DNA of 14,491 nucleotides from Chlamydiota bacterium (lineage in GTDB: Bacteria > Chlamydiota > Chlamydiia > Chlamydiales > Waddliaceae). The stretch lies in contig JAAKFP010000016.1 of NCBI GenBank assembly GCA_011065005.1, forward strand, positions 1-14,491, in the 5' to 3' direction. How positions within the stretch are numbered: position 1 is the first letter of the stretch; every line of letters begins with the position of its first letter. A program made the translations under genes and the position numbers. The notes beneath the pieces are model-generated. The model had not been told where the DNA came from. It ran no database searches and worked only from the letters and a program-made list of their open reading frames with translations. Positions 1 through 6,387 of the stretch are shown in pieces.

Positions 1-1
1 T

Positions 2-112
2 GAGGCTTGGGCAACTGCAACAAACACAAAGCAAAAAGGTGTGGATTGGCAATTCACTATGAATGATGCTCGGAGAAAACTGAAGTCAATCTACCCACGG
101 ATTAAAGATTGA
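2..112 (+). CDS. IS630-family transposase, C-terminal end only
   Basis: The frame starting at base 2 is open from the window edge to TGA at 110-112 and encodes 36 residues containing WQFTMNDARRKLKSIYP. This resembles the conserved tail of IS630/Tc1-mariner-type DDE transposases, where a W-x-F-T-x-x-D-A-R-x-K-L motif is followed by LYP close to the stop. The catalytic DDE residues would lie upstream, outside the window, so it cannot be told whether the copy is intact. The coding end is followed almost at once by a truncated BTB-BACK gene, so the right end of the element should lie between about 113 and 135. IS630 elements normally insert at TA; a TA at 121-122 is one candidate junction. The family call rests on the short tail alone. 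Confidence 0.65.
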   Translation, partial: EAWATATNTKQKGVDWQFTMNDARRKLKSIYPRIKD

Positions 113-146
113 CAGAGCACTAGCCAATTACGTAGGGGACTTAGAG

Positions 147-794
147 TTGATGCGCGCCCTAGCCTATCTGGTTGAGAATACACTTTCGATCGGCCAAATA
201 CTTAGCCTACTCAAAAATTCTCCATTTAACCGAGGTTCTTGTATGGATGCGGTGTCAGAAAAAGCATTCGAGATAGTCGATCAAAATATCTTGATTGGAT
301 CTCTATCGAACGAATCCGATTTTCTTGACCTTAGCCATGACGTGATTGTTGAATTCTTGAGAAGGATAGACGGGATTATCACACCTGGGGCATATGAAGA
401 AAGTCTAAAAAGAATTCTAAACTGGGCCATTGCGCAACGCACAGCAGTTGACACCGTTATGGAGCAAGGCACAACAGATGATGACAACATTATGTATAAA
501 GGAAAACCTGGAGAACGTATTGTTGATCTGATTCGCTTTGGGTGTATTTCACCCGAGGTGTTCCTAGAAATATCTCGTGTAGGATTGCTAAAAGATGAAG
601 ATAGAATTAAGTGGTTAGAATTTCATCTCGAAGATTCTTCAAAACAAATCAAAAAGTGGAGAGAAGAAAAAGACAGGAAACTTCGCTCTGGTTTAGGGCG
701 CTTTAGCTCTGCTGGTCAAGCGCTGATGATAGAGGAAGAAGATAGGGAACGGAGTTTAGAAAAATTAAGAAGAGAATTAAGAAAAAGAATATAG
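147..794 (+). CDS. BACK-domain protein, 5'-truncated BTB-BACK gene
   Basis: The first ~130 residues match the BACK domain that follows BTB in eukaryotic Kelch/BTB adaptors of cullin-3 ubiquitin ligases: AFEIVDQNILIGSLSNESDF, then a DLSHDVIVEFLRR helix, then an EESLKRILNWAIAQR helix, and later a hydrophobic LIRFGCISPEVF segment. No BTB fold is present. The same frame stays open upstream to base 84 and reads ALANYVGDLELMRALAYLVEN, like the BTB-BACK linker helices, so the native gene once continued to the left and was probably cut by the adjacent IS630 element. TTG at 147 or ATG at 150 with AGGGG at 134-138 could allow expression of the remnant. The C-terminal ~55 residues are highly charged. 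BTB proteins are known in amoeba-associated chlamydiae and are thought to act in the host; whether this remnant is functional is doubtful. Confidence 0.6.
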   Translation: MMRALAYLVENTLSIGQILSLLKNSPFNRGSCMDAVSEKAFEIVDQNILIGSLSNESDFLDLSHDVIVEFLRRIDGIITPGAYEESLKRILNWAIAQRTAVDTVMEQGTTDDDNIMYKGKPGERIVDLIRFGCISPEVFLEISRVGLLKDEDRIKWLEFHLEDSSKQIKKWREEKDRKLRSGLGRFSSAGQALMIEEEDRERSLEKLRRELRKRI

Positions 795-861
795 TTCCTT
801 TAAGTGGTGACGCTTACACTTAATCTGTGTTTATCTGTGGTAAAAAAAATTAAAGAGGAGA

Positions 862-1536
862 TCAGGTGACGGGTTTTTGTTTCATGAGGAACAGATTGCG
901 GAAATAGGGAATCAGCCCGCAGCCATAGGTTAGGATGCTGACGTTGTCGTGGATGCGTACAAAATAAACCAGCGCAATTACGCTGCCAATGATACTGAAC
1001 CACCAAAAGTTTTTGCTCAACACCGAGCGTTTTGACGTTTCTGCCTGCCACCACTGGATCCAGAACCTGAAAGAGAACAGCGCCACGCCGATGGTGCCCA
1101 AGATATGCCAGCCTAGCGAGTGATGCAGAGTGGCAGCATCAAAAACCTTTGTGGGTGTTCGTATCCAGTCGACCTTACCAATGATGTAATGGCTTTGTGC
1201 CAGAAATGCTACGGTCATCAGAGCAAAGGACGCAAGAAGCACAGCAACGGTTCTTTTCGTAGAACAGGGGTTTTTCGAATTCATGAGGTTGAGATTGCGC
1301 CAGGAGATGACAGCATTTCCCACCTGCAGAAGTGCAAAGGGGAACTGTACTTGAACGAAATAGTGTAGGATGAGAAGAAGATTCCCCGCTAGAGATAGCC
1401 TCCAGAAGGTGCGTCCAACATAAGATCGCCTATGCCTTTCACTTTGAATCCATTGAATGAGCACACGAAGAGTAAAGAAGATGGGAGGCAAAAGCCCTAA
1501 AGGGTAGTAGAGAAGGGGTCGTAAGTTTTCAATCAT
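862..1536 (-). CDS. Double LAB_N (lipid A biosynthesis N-terminal domain) membrane protein
   Basis: A 224-residue polytopic membrane protein with two copies of the LAB_N unit (residues ~12-85 and ~141-218). Each copy has the order F-x-x-R-x-x-I-Q-W, charged loop, F-W, glycine-containing helix, Y-F-V, and a final RNL; compare QWIQSERHRRS with QWWQAETSKRS. An extra hydrophobic helix (residues ~95-114) sits between the units, giving a probable 3+1+3 helix layout. LAB_N is found at the N-terminus of chlamydial LpxB proteins and belongs to the MtN3/PQ-loop group, whose members are small transporters; here no glycosyltransferase domain follows. A role in lipid A or sugar/lipid transport is therefore inference. 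It is the last gene of the minus-strand operon, starting 2 bp after the stop of the cysteine-rich gene, with an AAGGA ribosome site inside the end of that gene. Confidence 0.75.
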   Translation of the reverse strand: MIENLRPLLYYPLGLLPPIFFTLRVLIQWIQSERHRRSYVGRTFWRLSLAGNLLLILHYFVQVQFPFALLQVGNAVISWRNLNLMNSKNPCSTKRTVAVLLASFALMTVAFLAQSHYIIGKVDWIRTPTKVFDAATLHHSLGWHILGTIGVALFSFRFWIQWWQAETSKRSVLSKNFWWFSIIGSVIALVYFVRIHDNVSILTYGCGLIPYFRNLFLMKQKPVT

Positions 1537-1538
1537 AC

Positions 1539-1871
1539 CTAGTCCTTAAAAAGGTTGCCAAAATTATCTTTCGGAGGTTCTTTAGTCTTGGGGTCAGAAT
1601 CTCCAAAGAGTCTGCGGGACACATCGTTAGCGTCTGCCGTCTTGACAGGTCCACCACCCAAAAGTTCAAATTCCTCACAGAAGTTACAAGCTTCACGATC
1701 AGCGATGTGTTCAGTGCCAGGTACCTTACAATCATTAGGGAGGCCGGGATAATAATTCTTGCAGTTTTTGCAGCAGTGTAGCCATGAGGTGCATTTGTCG
1801 CATACTGCACGAAAAGCAAGCTTCCCCCCTGGGGGATCTTCAAGAGTTTCTCCACATTTCCAGCATTTCAT
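1539..1871 (-). CDS. Small cysteine-rich (zinc-ribbon-like) protein
   Basis: A 110-residue protein with ten cysteines (3, 6, 24, 27, 33, 34, 37, 48, 62, 65), four pairs of which form CxxC knuckles. The core runs MKCWKC, CDKC, CCKNCKNY, NDC, then a DREACNFCEEF motif. Spacing suggests two or more structural zinc sites. The last ~40 residues are acidic/proline-rich, lack cysteine and look disordered. There is no signal peptide, so it should act in the cytoplasm. I recognise this as a type of conserved uncharacterised protein, but I cannot assign a function. Its ATG overlaps the TGA of the upstream YwqK-repeat gene (ATGA at 1868-1871), and its stop lies 2 bp from the start of the LAB_N gene, so translation of the three is likely coupled. 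Confidence 0.75.
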   Translation of the reverse strand: MKCWKCGETLEDPPGGKLAFRAVCDKCTSWLHCCKNCKNYYPGLPNDCKVPGTEHIADREACNFCEEFELLGGGPVKTADANDVSRRLFGDSDPKTKEPPKDNFGNLFKD

Positions 1872-4285
1872 TGTATAGGCTCTTCTTGAAATTGTTCCGT
1901 TCGTTCCTTTTCGACGAGTTCGTCGTTGTTATAGGTTTGTAGAACGCGAGGGGACCCATCATCAGCAAACTTGTTGAACTTGCCATGCCGTTTTCCTTCT
2001 CTGAACTCCGCCTCAAAGATGACTACACCTTTTTCGTTCCATTCTCTGCTGGGACCATGAAGTTTATCCTTTAAAAAGATGTATTGCGTTTTGAGTTGTC
2101 CATTCTCAAAGAAGGTTTTCTCTTCCCCTTCTCTCTTGTCGTCAATAAAGTTCACCTGTTTTGCAATGCTTCCGTTGGAGAAGTACTCATAAGCGAACCC
2201 ATTTTGTTTGTCCCCTTTATACTCTGCGGAGATCTGTATTTTTCCATCATGATGATAAAGCGTAGCGATCCCCTCTTTTTTTCCTTTATGGTATTGGGTG
2301 CTGGCAATTTTTGTTCCAGCTTCATTAAACTCAGAGTCCTCCCCTTCAAGAAGGCCATTCACATAGTTTGCTTCGCGAGTTTTCATTTTTCCGAAGAGCG
2401 TGTGGAGAGGATAATACACTTGATGTAGTCCCTCCAGATGGTTGTTCTTGTAATGATAAATAATTTCAGAACCGTCAGATCTATGCTTAAAGAACCGTCC
2501 ATCCATACTTCCATTGTTGTAATAGGCTTCTTCAAGAAGATTCCCTTGCTGATGCCAAAGTGCTCGCTTTCCATGGAGAATTCCATGGGTATAGTTCATC
2601 ACCACTTCTTTTTGTCCATTGGCATGGTAGCTTGTTTGCTCTCCATGGAGTTTATTCCCCTCATAGTGCGTCTCCTTAGCAAGTATGGGTTCCTTCTGTC
2701 CTTCTGCTAAAGGATAGTACTCGTGATGTATTCCCACCGGGCATCCATTGTCGAACTGTTTTTCCTCTTGAGGAGATCCATCCTCGTACCAGGAAAAATG
2801 GTCGCCATGAAGTTGCCCATTTAAATAGTTCACTACCAACGCAAGTTTTCCGTTGGAATAAAAAACTTCTTCTTCCCCCTCTAGCAGGCCATCCCTGTAA
2901 TGAGCAACTCTTTTCACTTGGCCGCCCTCGTGCCATTCACGGAAAGTGCCAACAGGGAGGTCATTTTCATAGTTTCCTTCAAAGAACAAGCTGCCTGAAG
3001 GGCTCCATTCCCGAAACTTTCCTTTCTTTTTCCCATTGGTGAATTCTGTACTGAAGCTCAACTGTCCATTTTTATGCCACTCTTGAACGGTTCCATTCGT
3101 TTGTCCACATTGATAGCTTGCCTTGCTTTTCTTCTGACCATTCGAATGCCACTCTTCGTGCTCACCATCTTTTTTACCATCGCGATAGTAGTTGCGCAGT
3201 TGAAGCTGCCCATTTTCGAAAAACTCCTCCTGCTTTTCTTGAAGACGACCATTGTTATATTGGTATTTTGCTTTCAACTGATTGTTCGGATACCATTCCA
3301 AGTACTCCCCATGATATTGTCCATTCACTAAGCTGTACTGGAGTTCTTTTTGCCCTTTTTCGTCGCACTCTACGATGGGTTGAAGTAGACGCCCTTTCTG
3401 ATCATAGTTGGCATCTTTTGCTAATGTCCCATTAGGATGCTTTAAGTGATGTCGCCCTACAGGAGTGCCGTTGCGCCACTCTCCTTCCCCTTTCAGTTCT
3501 CCGTTTTCGAAAAAATGCTGCTCTAAGCCATGTTTCTTGCCCAAGAAGTAATCAGCTCGATAACTTTCCTCCCCATTTGGGTGATACTCCATGTGCTCTC
3601 CATTCGGCAGACCAAAGTGAAAGCTGCGGATCTTTTTGACCATGCCCCCGGGATAGTAGATGGTGATTGCTGCTTGAGATTTGCTATTGTGTAAAACTCC
3701 CCGGAGAAAGTGTTTCTTTACTTTGACCTCTTCATCTTCAGACCATTCCGTAACCTCTCCCTCGGGAACACCGTTTTGATAGGTGCGAGATTCTGCGAGA
3801 GACCCATTTTCATGATAGGATTCGTAGGGTCCAATGACTTTTCCATTCTCATAGAAAAACTTTTCTTTCAAACGGCCATTTTGATGGTAGGTTTTTGCAG
3901 GTCCGTGCAATACACCCTTAGTATAATATGCAATCTTCTCCGGTGTACCATTCTGATTGTAACTTACCGAAAACCCATGAGGGAGAACCGTTGTATTAAA
4001 ATGTATAGCGGCAGGATCGTTAGCATCAACAACGGCAACATCGGTTTCTTGTCTTGTAGTGCCATCAGGATAGCAGTAGACCTGCTTGACGGGAATATCG
4101 TACTCTTCGCCCTCTTTAGGTTCATAATAGAGCACACTCCTAGGAGTGCCATTCTGATACTCTTTCAAGGCAATGGGAACCCAGTTGGGTTGTCGGATTT
4201 TGGAACTGTTGTTTTGTGGTGCTTCAGCAAAAAGGCTTATTGTAAAAATGCAAAGGCCAAAGGCATACAGAATATGTCGAAACAT
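1868..4285 (-). CDS. Secreted YwqK/MORN-variant repeat protein (about 28 repeats)
   Basis: An 805-residue protein with a Sec signal peptide (MFRHILYAFGLCIFTISLFA, probable cut before EAPQ). After an N-terminal ~100 residues it consists of about 28 tandem units of 24 residues, with consensus x-L-x-G-x-x-x-E-W-H-x-N-G-Q-L-x-x-x-x-x-Y-x-N-G. Examples are EWHSNGQKKSKASY and EWHKNGQLSFSTEF. This is the MORN_2/YwqK repeat family (PF07661). The 'antitoxin' label attached to YwqK homologues rests on the Bacillus context and should not be carried over. MORN-like hairpins form long solenoids; together with the signal peptide this suggests a periplasmic or surface rod, possibly a binding scaffold (inference). 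Two units (near YYPLAEGQKEP and YYPLHTLFGK) carry short insertions. AAGGA lies 7 nt upstream of the ATG. The gene sits 9 bp after the MFS gene and overlaps the next gene by 4 bp. Confidence 0.85.
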   Translation of the reverse strand: MFRHILYAFGLCIFTISLFAEAPQNNSSKIRQPNWVPIALKEYQNGTPRSVLYYEPKEGEEYDIPVKQVYCYPDGTTRQETDVAVVDANDPAAIHFNTTVLPHGFSVSYNQNGTPEKIAYYTKGVLHGPAKTYHQNGRLKEKFFYENGKVIGPYESYHENGSLAESRTYQNGVPEGEVTEWSEDEEVKVKKHFLRGVLHNSKSQAAITIYYPGGMVKKIRSFHFGLPNGEHMEYHPNGEESYRADYFLGKKHGLEQHFFENGELKGEGEWRNGTPVGRHHLKHPNGTLAKDANYDQKGRLLQPIVECDEKGQKELQYSLVNGQYHGEYLEWYPNNQLKAKYQYNNGRLQEKQEEFFENGQLQLRNYYRDGKKDGEHEEWHSNGQKKSKASYQCGQTNGTVQEWHKNGQLSFSTEFTNGKKKGKFREWSPSGSLFFEGNYENDLPVGTFREWHEGGQVKRVAHYRDGLLEGEEEVFYSNGKLALVVNYLNGQLHGDHFSWYEDGSPQEEKQFDNGCPVGIHHEYYPLAEGQKEPILAKETHYEGNKLHGEQTSYHANGQKEVVMNYTHGILHGKRALWHQQGNLLEEAYYNNGSMDGRFFKHRSDGSEIIYHYKNNHLEGLHQVYYPLHTLFGKMKTREANYVNGLLEGEDSEFNEAGTKIASTQYHKGKKEGIATLYHHDGKIQISAEYKGDKQNGFAYEYFSNGSIAKQVNFIDDKREGEEKTFFENGQLKTQYIFLKDKLHGPSREWNEKGVVIFEAEFREGKRHGKFNKFADDGSPRVLQTYNNDELVEKERTEQFQEEPIQ

Positions 4286-4294
4286 GGCGATTCC

Positions 4295-5494
4295 TTATAT
4301 TTGTTCTATTTCAAACTCGGGAGAAACTTCTTTAGGAAGTAAAGCAGTAATAAGCCCCCCAACTAGAAAGAGAAAGCCAAAAAGTAATAGTGCTTTTGTC
4401 GGGGCATTTTCTACAAAGCATTTCGTCAAAAGTCCTCCGCCCCCAGGACCAAGACTTTCCGAAATACACCAGACTAGGCCCATCAGAAGTGCGCTCACCA
4501 GTCCCGGTCGGCTTGGTAATATTCGATTGCCATAAGCGACGGCAACAGGATTGGCAATCCCTAAACCGGCTCCAAGTGCAAATAATAGAGAAAGGAGAAG
4601 ACCATTTGGCAAGCTTGGTGCGAGTAAAAAAGTATAGAACAAAGCAAATGCAAACAAATTCGTCACCAGTAGAATAAATCTTGGGGAATATTTGTCGGAC
4701 AAGTAACCTCCAGGCACCATCATAACTGCACCGCCTAAAATGAAAAATAGATGTCCACCACCGAGGCTTATCCAGCTATTGTATCCTTTTGTCATTAAAA
4801 CATCGGGCAACAAGAATATAGTACCCCAGAAAATAGCTTGATTGCAAACCTGAGAAGCATAAAGAATGACTAATTCTCTGTTGCTGAAAAGTTTTTTCAT
4901 AGCTGTAAAACCGAAACGCCTTCCAGGTTGTGCAGGAATTGGTAGTGTTCCTGGGAGTGTCTTGAACAGAAGGAATAAAAGCATCCCTAGTGTTGGGAGA
5001 GCAAGAAAAAATGTGTTTCCATTGAAGTAGGTATAGCTCGAAGAAAAAATCAGCTGACTCGTTGCTAATCCCACAGCCCCTCCCGAGGCAAAGATTGTTA
5101 CAAAAAGGCCCTTTCTTTCTTTTGTTAAACCGCTTGCAATCGCAACCGCTGTAGGGTGAAATGCTCCGGAACCAAGACAGGTCGACAGGTATATTAGGAA
5201 TAACAAGAAATAGTTATTTGTATAGGATAGAAAGACATTTGCTGATGCGGCACCGATGCCAAAAAGCAACAATATCTTTCGATATCCTTTGTCGCCAATG
5301 GAACCAAAAACAACCTGCAGCCCCTCGCCAATGAAAGGACAAGCGGCAGCGATAATCCCTGCCAAAGCAAGGTCGAGGTGTGCCATGGTTTTATAGATAG
5401 CCCAAAAGCCGATCATCACGTCGGTCAAGAAGTGGCCAAGCCATATCAGAAGTAACGTGGTATTTGTGTTCGTTAGCTTCTTTTTGTTTAACAT
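4295..5494 (-). CDS. MFS permease, fosmidomycin-resistance (Fsr)-like
   Basis: A 399-residue integral membrane protein with about 12 hydrophobic helices, the usual MFS size. The N-terminus (WLGHFLTDVMIGFWAIYKTM), the GSIGDKGYRK loop after helix 2 (the MFS motif-A position), the GSGAFHPTAVAIASGL segment in helix 4/5 and a second GGYLSDKYSPR loop in the C-terminal half resemble Fsr-type transporters, where the FHP motif is characteristic. The substrate cannot be read from sequence; Fsr relatives include drug exporters and transporters of unknown cargo. It is the first gene of the minus-strand operon, 9 bp upstream of the secreted repeat protein. The start has TAGGAG only 3-4 nt upstream, a rather short spacing, but no other methionine is near. 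A sigma70-like promoter lies about 100 nt upstream. Confidence 0.8.
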   Translation of the reverse strand: MLNKKKLTNTNTTLLLIWLGHFLTDVMIGFWAIYKTMAHLDLALAGIIAAACPFIGEGLQVVFGSIGDKGYRKILLLFGIGAASANVFLSYTNNYFLLFLIYLSTCLGSGAFHPTAVAIASGLTKERKGLFVTIFASGGAVGLATSQLIFSSSYTYFNGNTFFLALPTLGMLLFLLFKTLPGTLPIPAQPGRRFGFTAMKKLFSNRELVILYASQVCNQAIFWGTIFLLPDVLMTKGYNSWISLGGGHLFFILGGAVMMVPGGYLSDKYSPRFILLVTNLFAFALFYTFLLAPSLPNGLLLSLLFALGAGLGIANPVAVAYGNRILPSRPGLVSALLMGLVWCISESLGPGGGGLLTKCFVENAPTKALLLFGFLFLVGGLITALLPKEVSPEFEIEQI

Positions 5495-5599
5495 GGGCTC
5501 CTAATCGCCTAAAATAGAAACACTTCCAGTTTTTTTACTTTCTAAGTCGGCGGTTGTTTAAAGGTTTAAAATATAATATTTCAGTTATTATGCAAGACA

Positions 5600-5628
5600 A
5601 TATTACACTAAAACAGCAAAATAGTCAA
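5600..5628 (-). promoter_or_regulatory. Sigma70-type promoter of the MFS/YwqK-repeat operon
   Basis: On the minus strand TTGACT (5628-5623) and TAATAT (5605-5600) are separated by 17 bp, a near-consensus pair in an AT-rich region. Transcription would start near 5593, leaving a ~100-nt leader before the MFS start. No other pair of this quality was seen between the operon and the repeat element at 5645-5791, whose edge is only ~20 bp from the -35 box. Confidence 0.55.
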
Positions 5629-5644
5629 TAAAAAATTACATATA

Positions 5645-5791
5645 CTAATTTTTTGTAACCGCTCAGCCAATGCCGTCAACTTAAGCAGGGAATTTCAACG
5701 CCAAGACGCAAAGAATAAGGTGTTCTTAGCGTCTTTGCGCCTTTGCGTTTAATTTTATTTCTTAAGTTGACGGCATTGTCTGAATTCTTAC
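5645..5791. repeat. MITE-like inverted-repeat element (copy 1)
   Basis: The arms 5655-5685 and 5761-5791 are 31-bp inverted repeats with five mismatches; the inner 18 bases (CAATGCCGTCAACTTAAG and its complement) match exactly. Inside is a second hairpin with GACGCAAAGAA at 5705-5715 facing TTCTTAGCGTC at 5723-5733, part of a wider ACGCAAAG/CTTTGCGT palindrome. The left arm with its outer flank (from CTAATTTTTT at 5645) recurs in inverted orientation at about 8957-8998, showing that it is a dispersed family. There is no coding capacity. It sits in the divergent gap between the MFS operon and the secreted-protein gene. No clear target duplication is visible. Confidence 0.7.
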
Positions 5792-5805
5792 GATTTTTTG
5801 CCTTG

Positions 5806-5840
5806 CATCTTGTTTAGGCAGGTGATAAATAAAAAAAAGG
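5806..5840 (+). promoter_or_regulatory. Possible promoter of the small secreted protein gene
   Basis: A TTGCAT box near 5801-5806 is followed after 17 bp by TAAATA, about 50 nt before the ATG at 5880. The -10 match is weak, so this is tentative. It lies just outside the right arm of the inverted-repeat element. Confidence 0.25.
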
Positions 5841-5879
5841 TTGATAGAAAGAGAAAAATCACAAAATAGGAGGGTAATG

Positions 5880-6344
5880 ATGAAAACGTATTCTAAAAAG
5901 ATGGCATTGGTGGCTTTTAGTGGCTGCTTGATGCTGTCAGCGCAAGGGTTTGCGTATCCGTCGCAGGTCGAAAAAGTCGGAGCATACAATCCTGATGATG
6001 CTCTCACTGCTCTATCATGGACCTGCCGCAAAGGAGGGTGTGGATCAAAAAAGAGCAGCAACAACTCGCAATACACTGATAGAGAAAATGCCTACGACAG
6101 TACTGTCGAGACAAGTCGTGGTGTTGATTCGAGAGATGTTAGTGGCTCTGTAAATTATGATGTTAAAAATGAAAAAGAATTTGTCACTCAACTTAGTGAT
6201 GAAGGGAAGCGTCTGTATAAAATCTTGGCTCCAGAGGGAAAGCAGCTGGCGTTGAGACTAGCCAAACAATATGCAGATAAAAATCAGGCCGTTAAGGAAG
6301 CTGCCCAACAAACGCAGAATAGGGGTGCCAAAAAAGGATATTAG
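5880..6344 (+). CDS. Small secreted protein of unknown function
   Basis: A 154-residue protein starting at the second of two tandem ATGs (5877 and 5880), chosen because AGGAGG at 5868-5873 is then 6 nt away; an upstream in-frame TTG has no ribosome site. A clear Sec signal peptide (MKTYSKKMALVAFSGCLMLSAQGFA, written here in parts: MKTYSKK basic, then ALVAFSGCLMLSAQGFA hydrophobic) is probably cut before YPSQ. The mature part is ~130 residues, hydrophilic, with a WTCRKGGCG segment that could form one disulfide, a Ser/Asp/Tyr-rich middle, and a helical Lys/Gln-rich end (LAPEGKQLALRLAKQYADK). I do not recognise a family. The cell location should be periplasm or outer surface. It precedes rsmB by 43 bp but no functional link is evident. 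Confidence 0.65.
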   Translation: MKTYSKKMALVAFSGCLMLSAQGFAYPSQVEKVGAYNPDDALTALSWTCRKGGCGSKKSSNNSQYTDRENAYDSTVETSRGVDSRDVSGSVNYDVKNEKEFVTQLSDEGKRLYKILAPEGKQLALRLAKQYADKNQAVKEAAQQTQNRGAKKGY

Positions 6345-6387
6345 ACGTATACACATTGTGAACGTTTGATTTTATAAGCATAAAGAA

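Noticed and set aside
1868..4285. Toxin-antitoxin role for the YwqK-repeat protein
   Set aside because: The protein has a signal peptide and no toxin-like neighbour; the label comes from automatic annotation of YwqK homologues.
3710..4342. 210-codon plus-strand open frame
   Set aside because: It is a shadow of the YwqK-repeat gene; its periodic composition follows from the 24-residue repeats on the opposite strand.
5762..6076. 104-codon minus-strand open frame over the secreted-protein gene
   Set aside because: It overlaps the inverted repeat and lies antisense to a gene with an excellent ribosome site and signal peptide.
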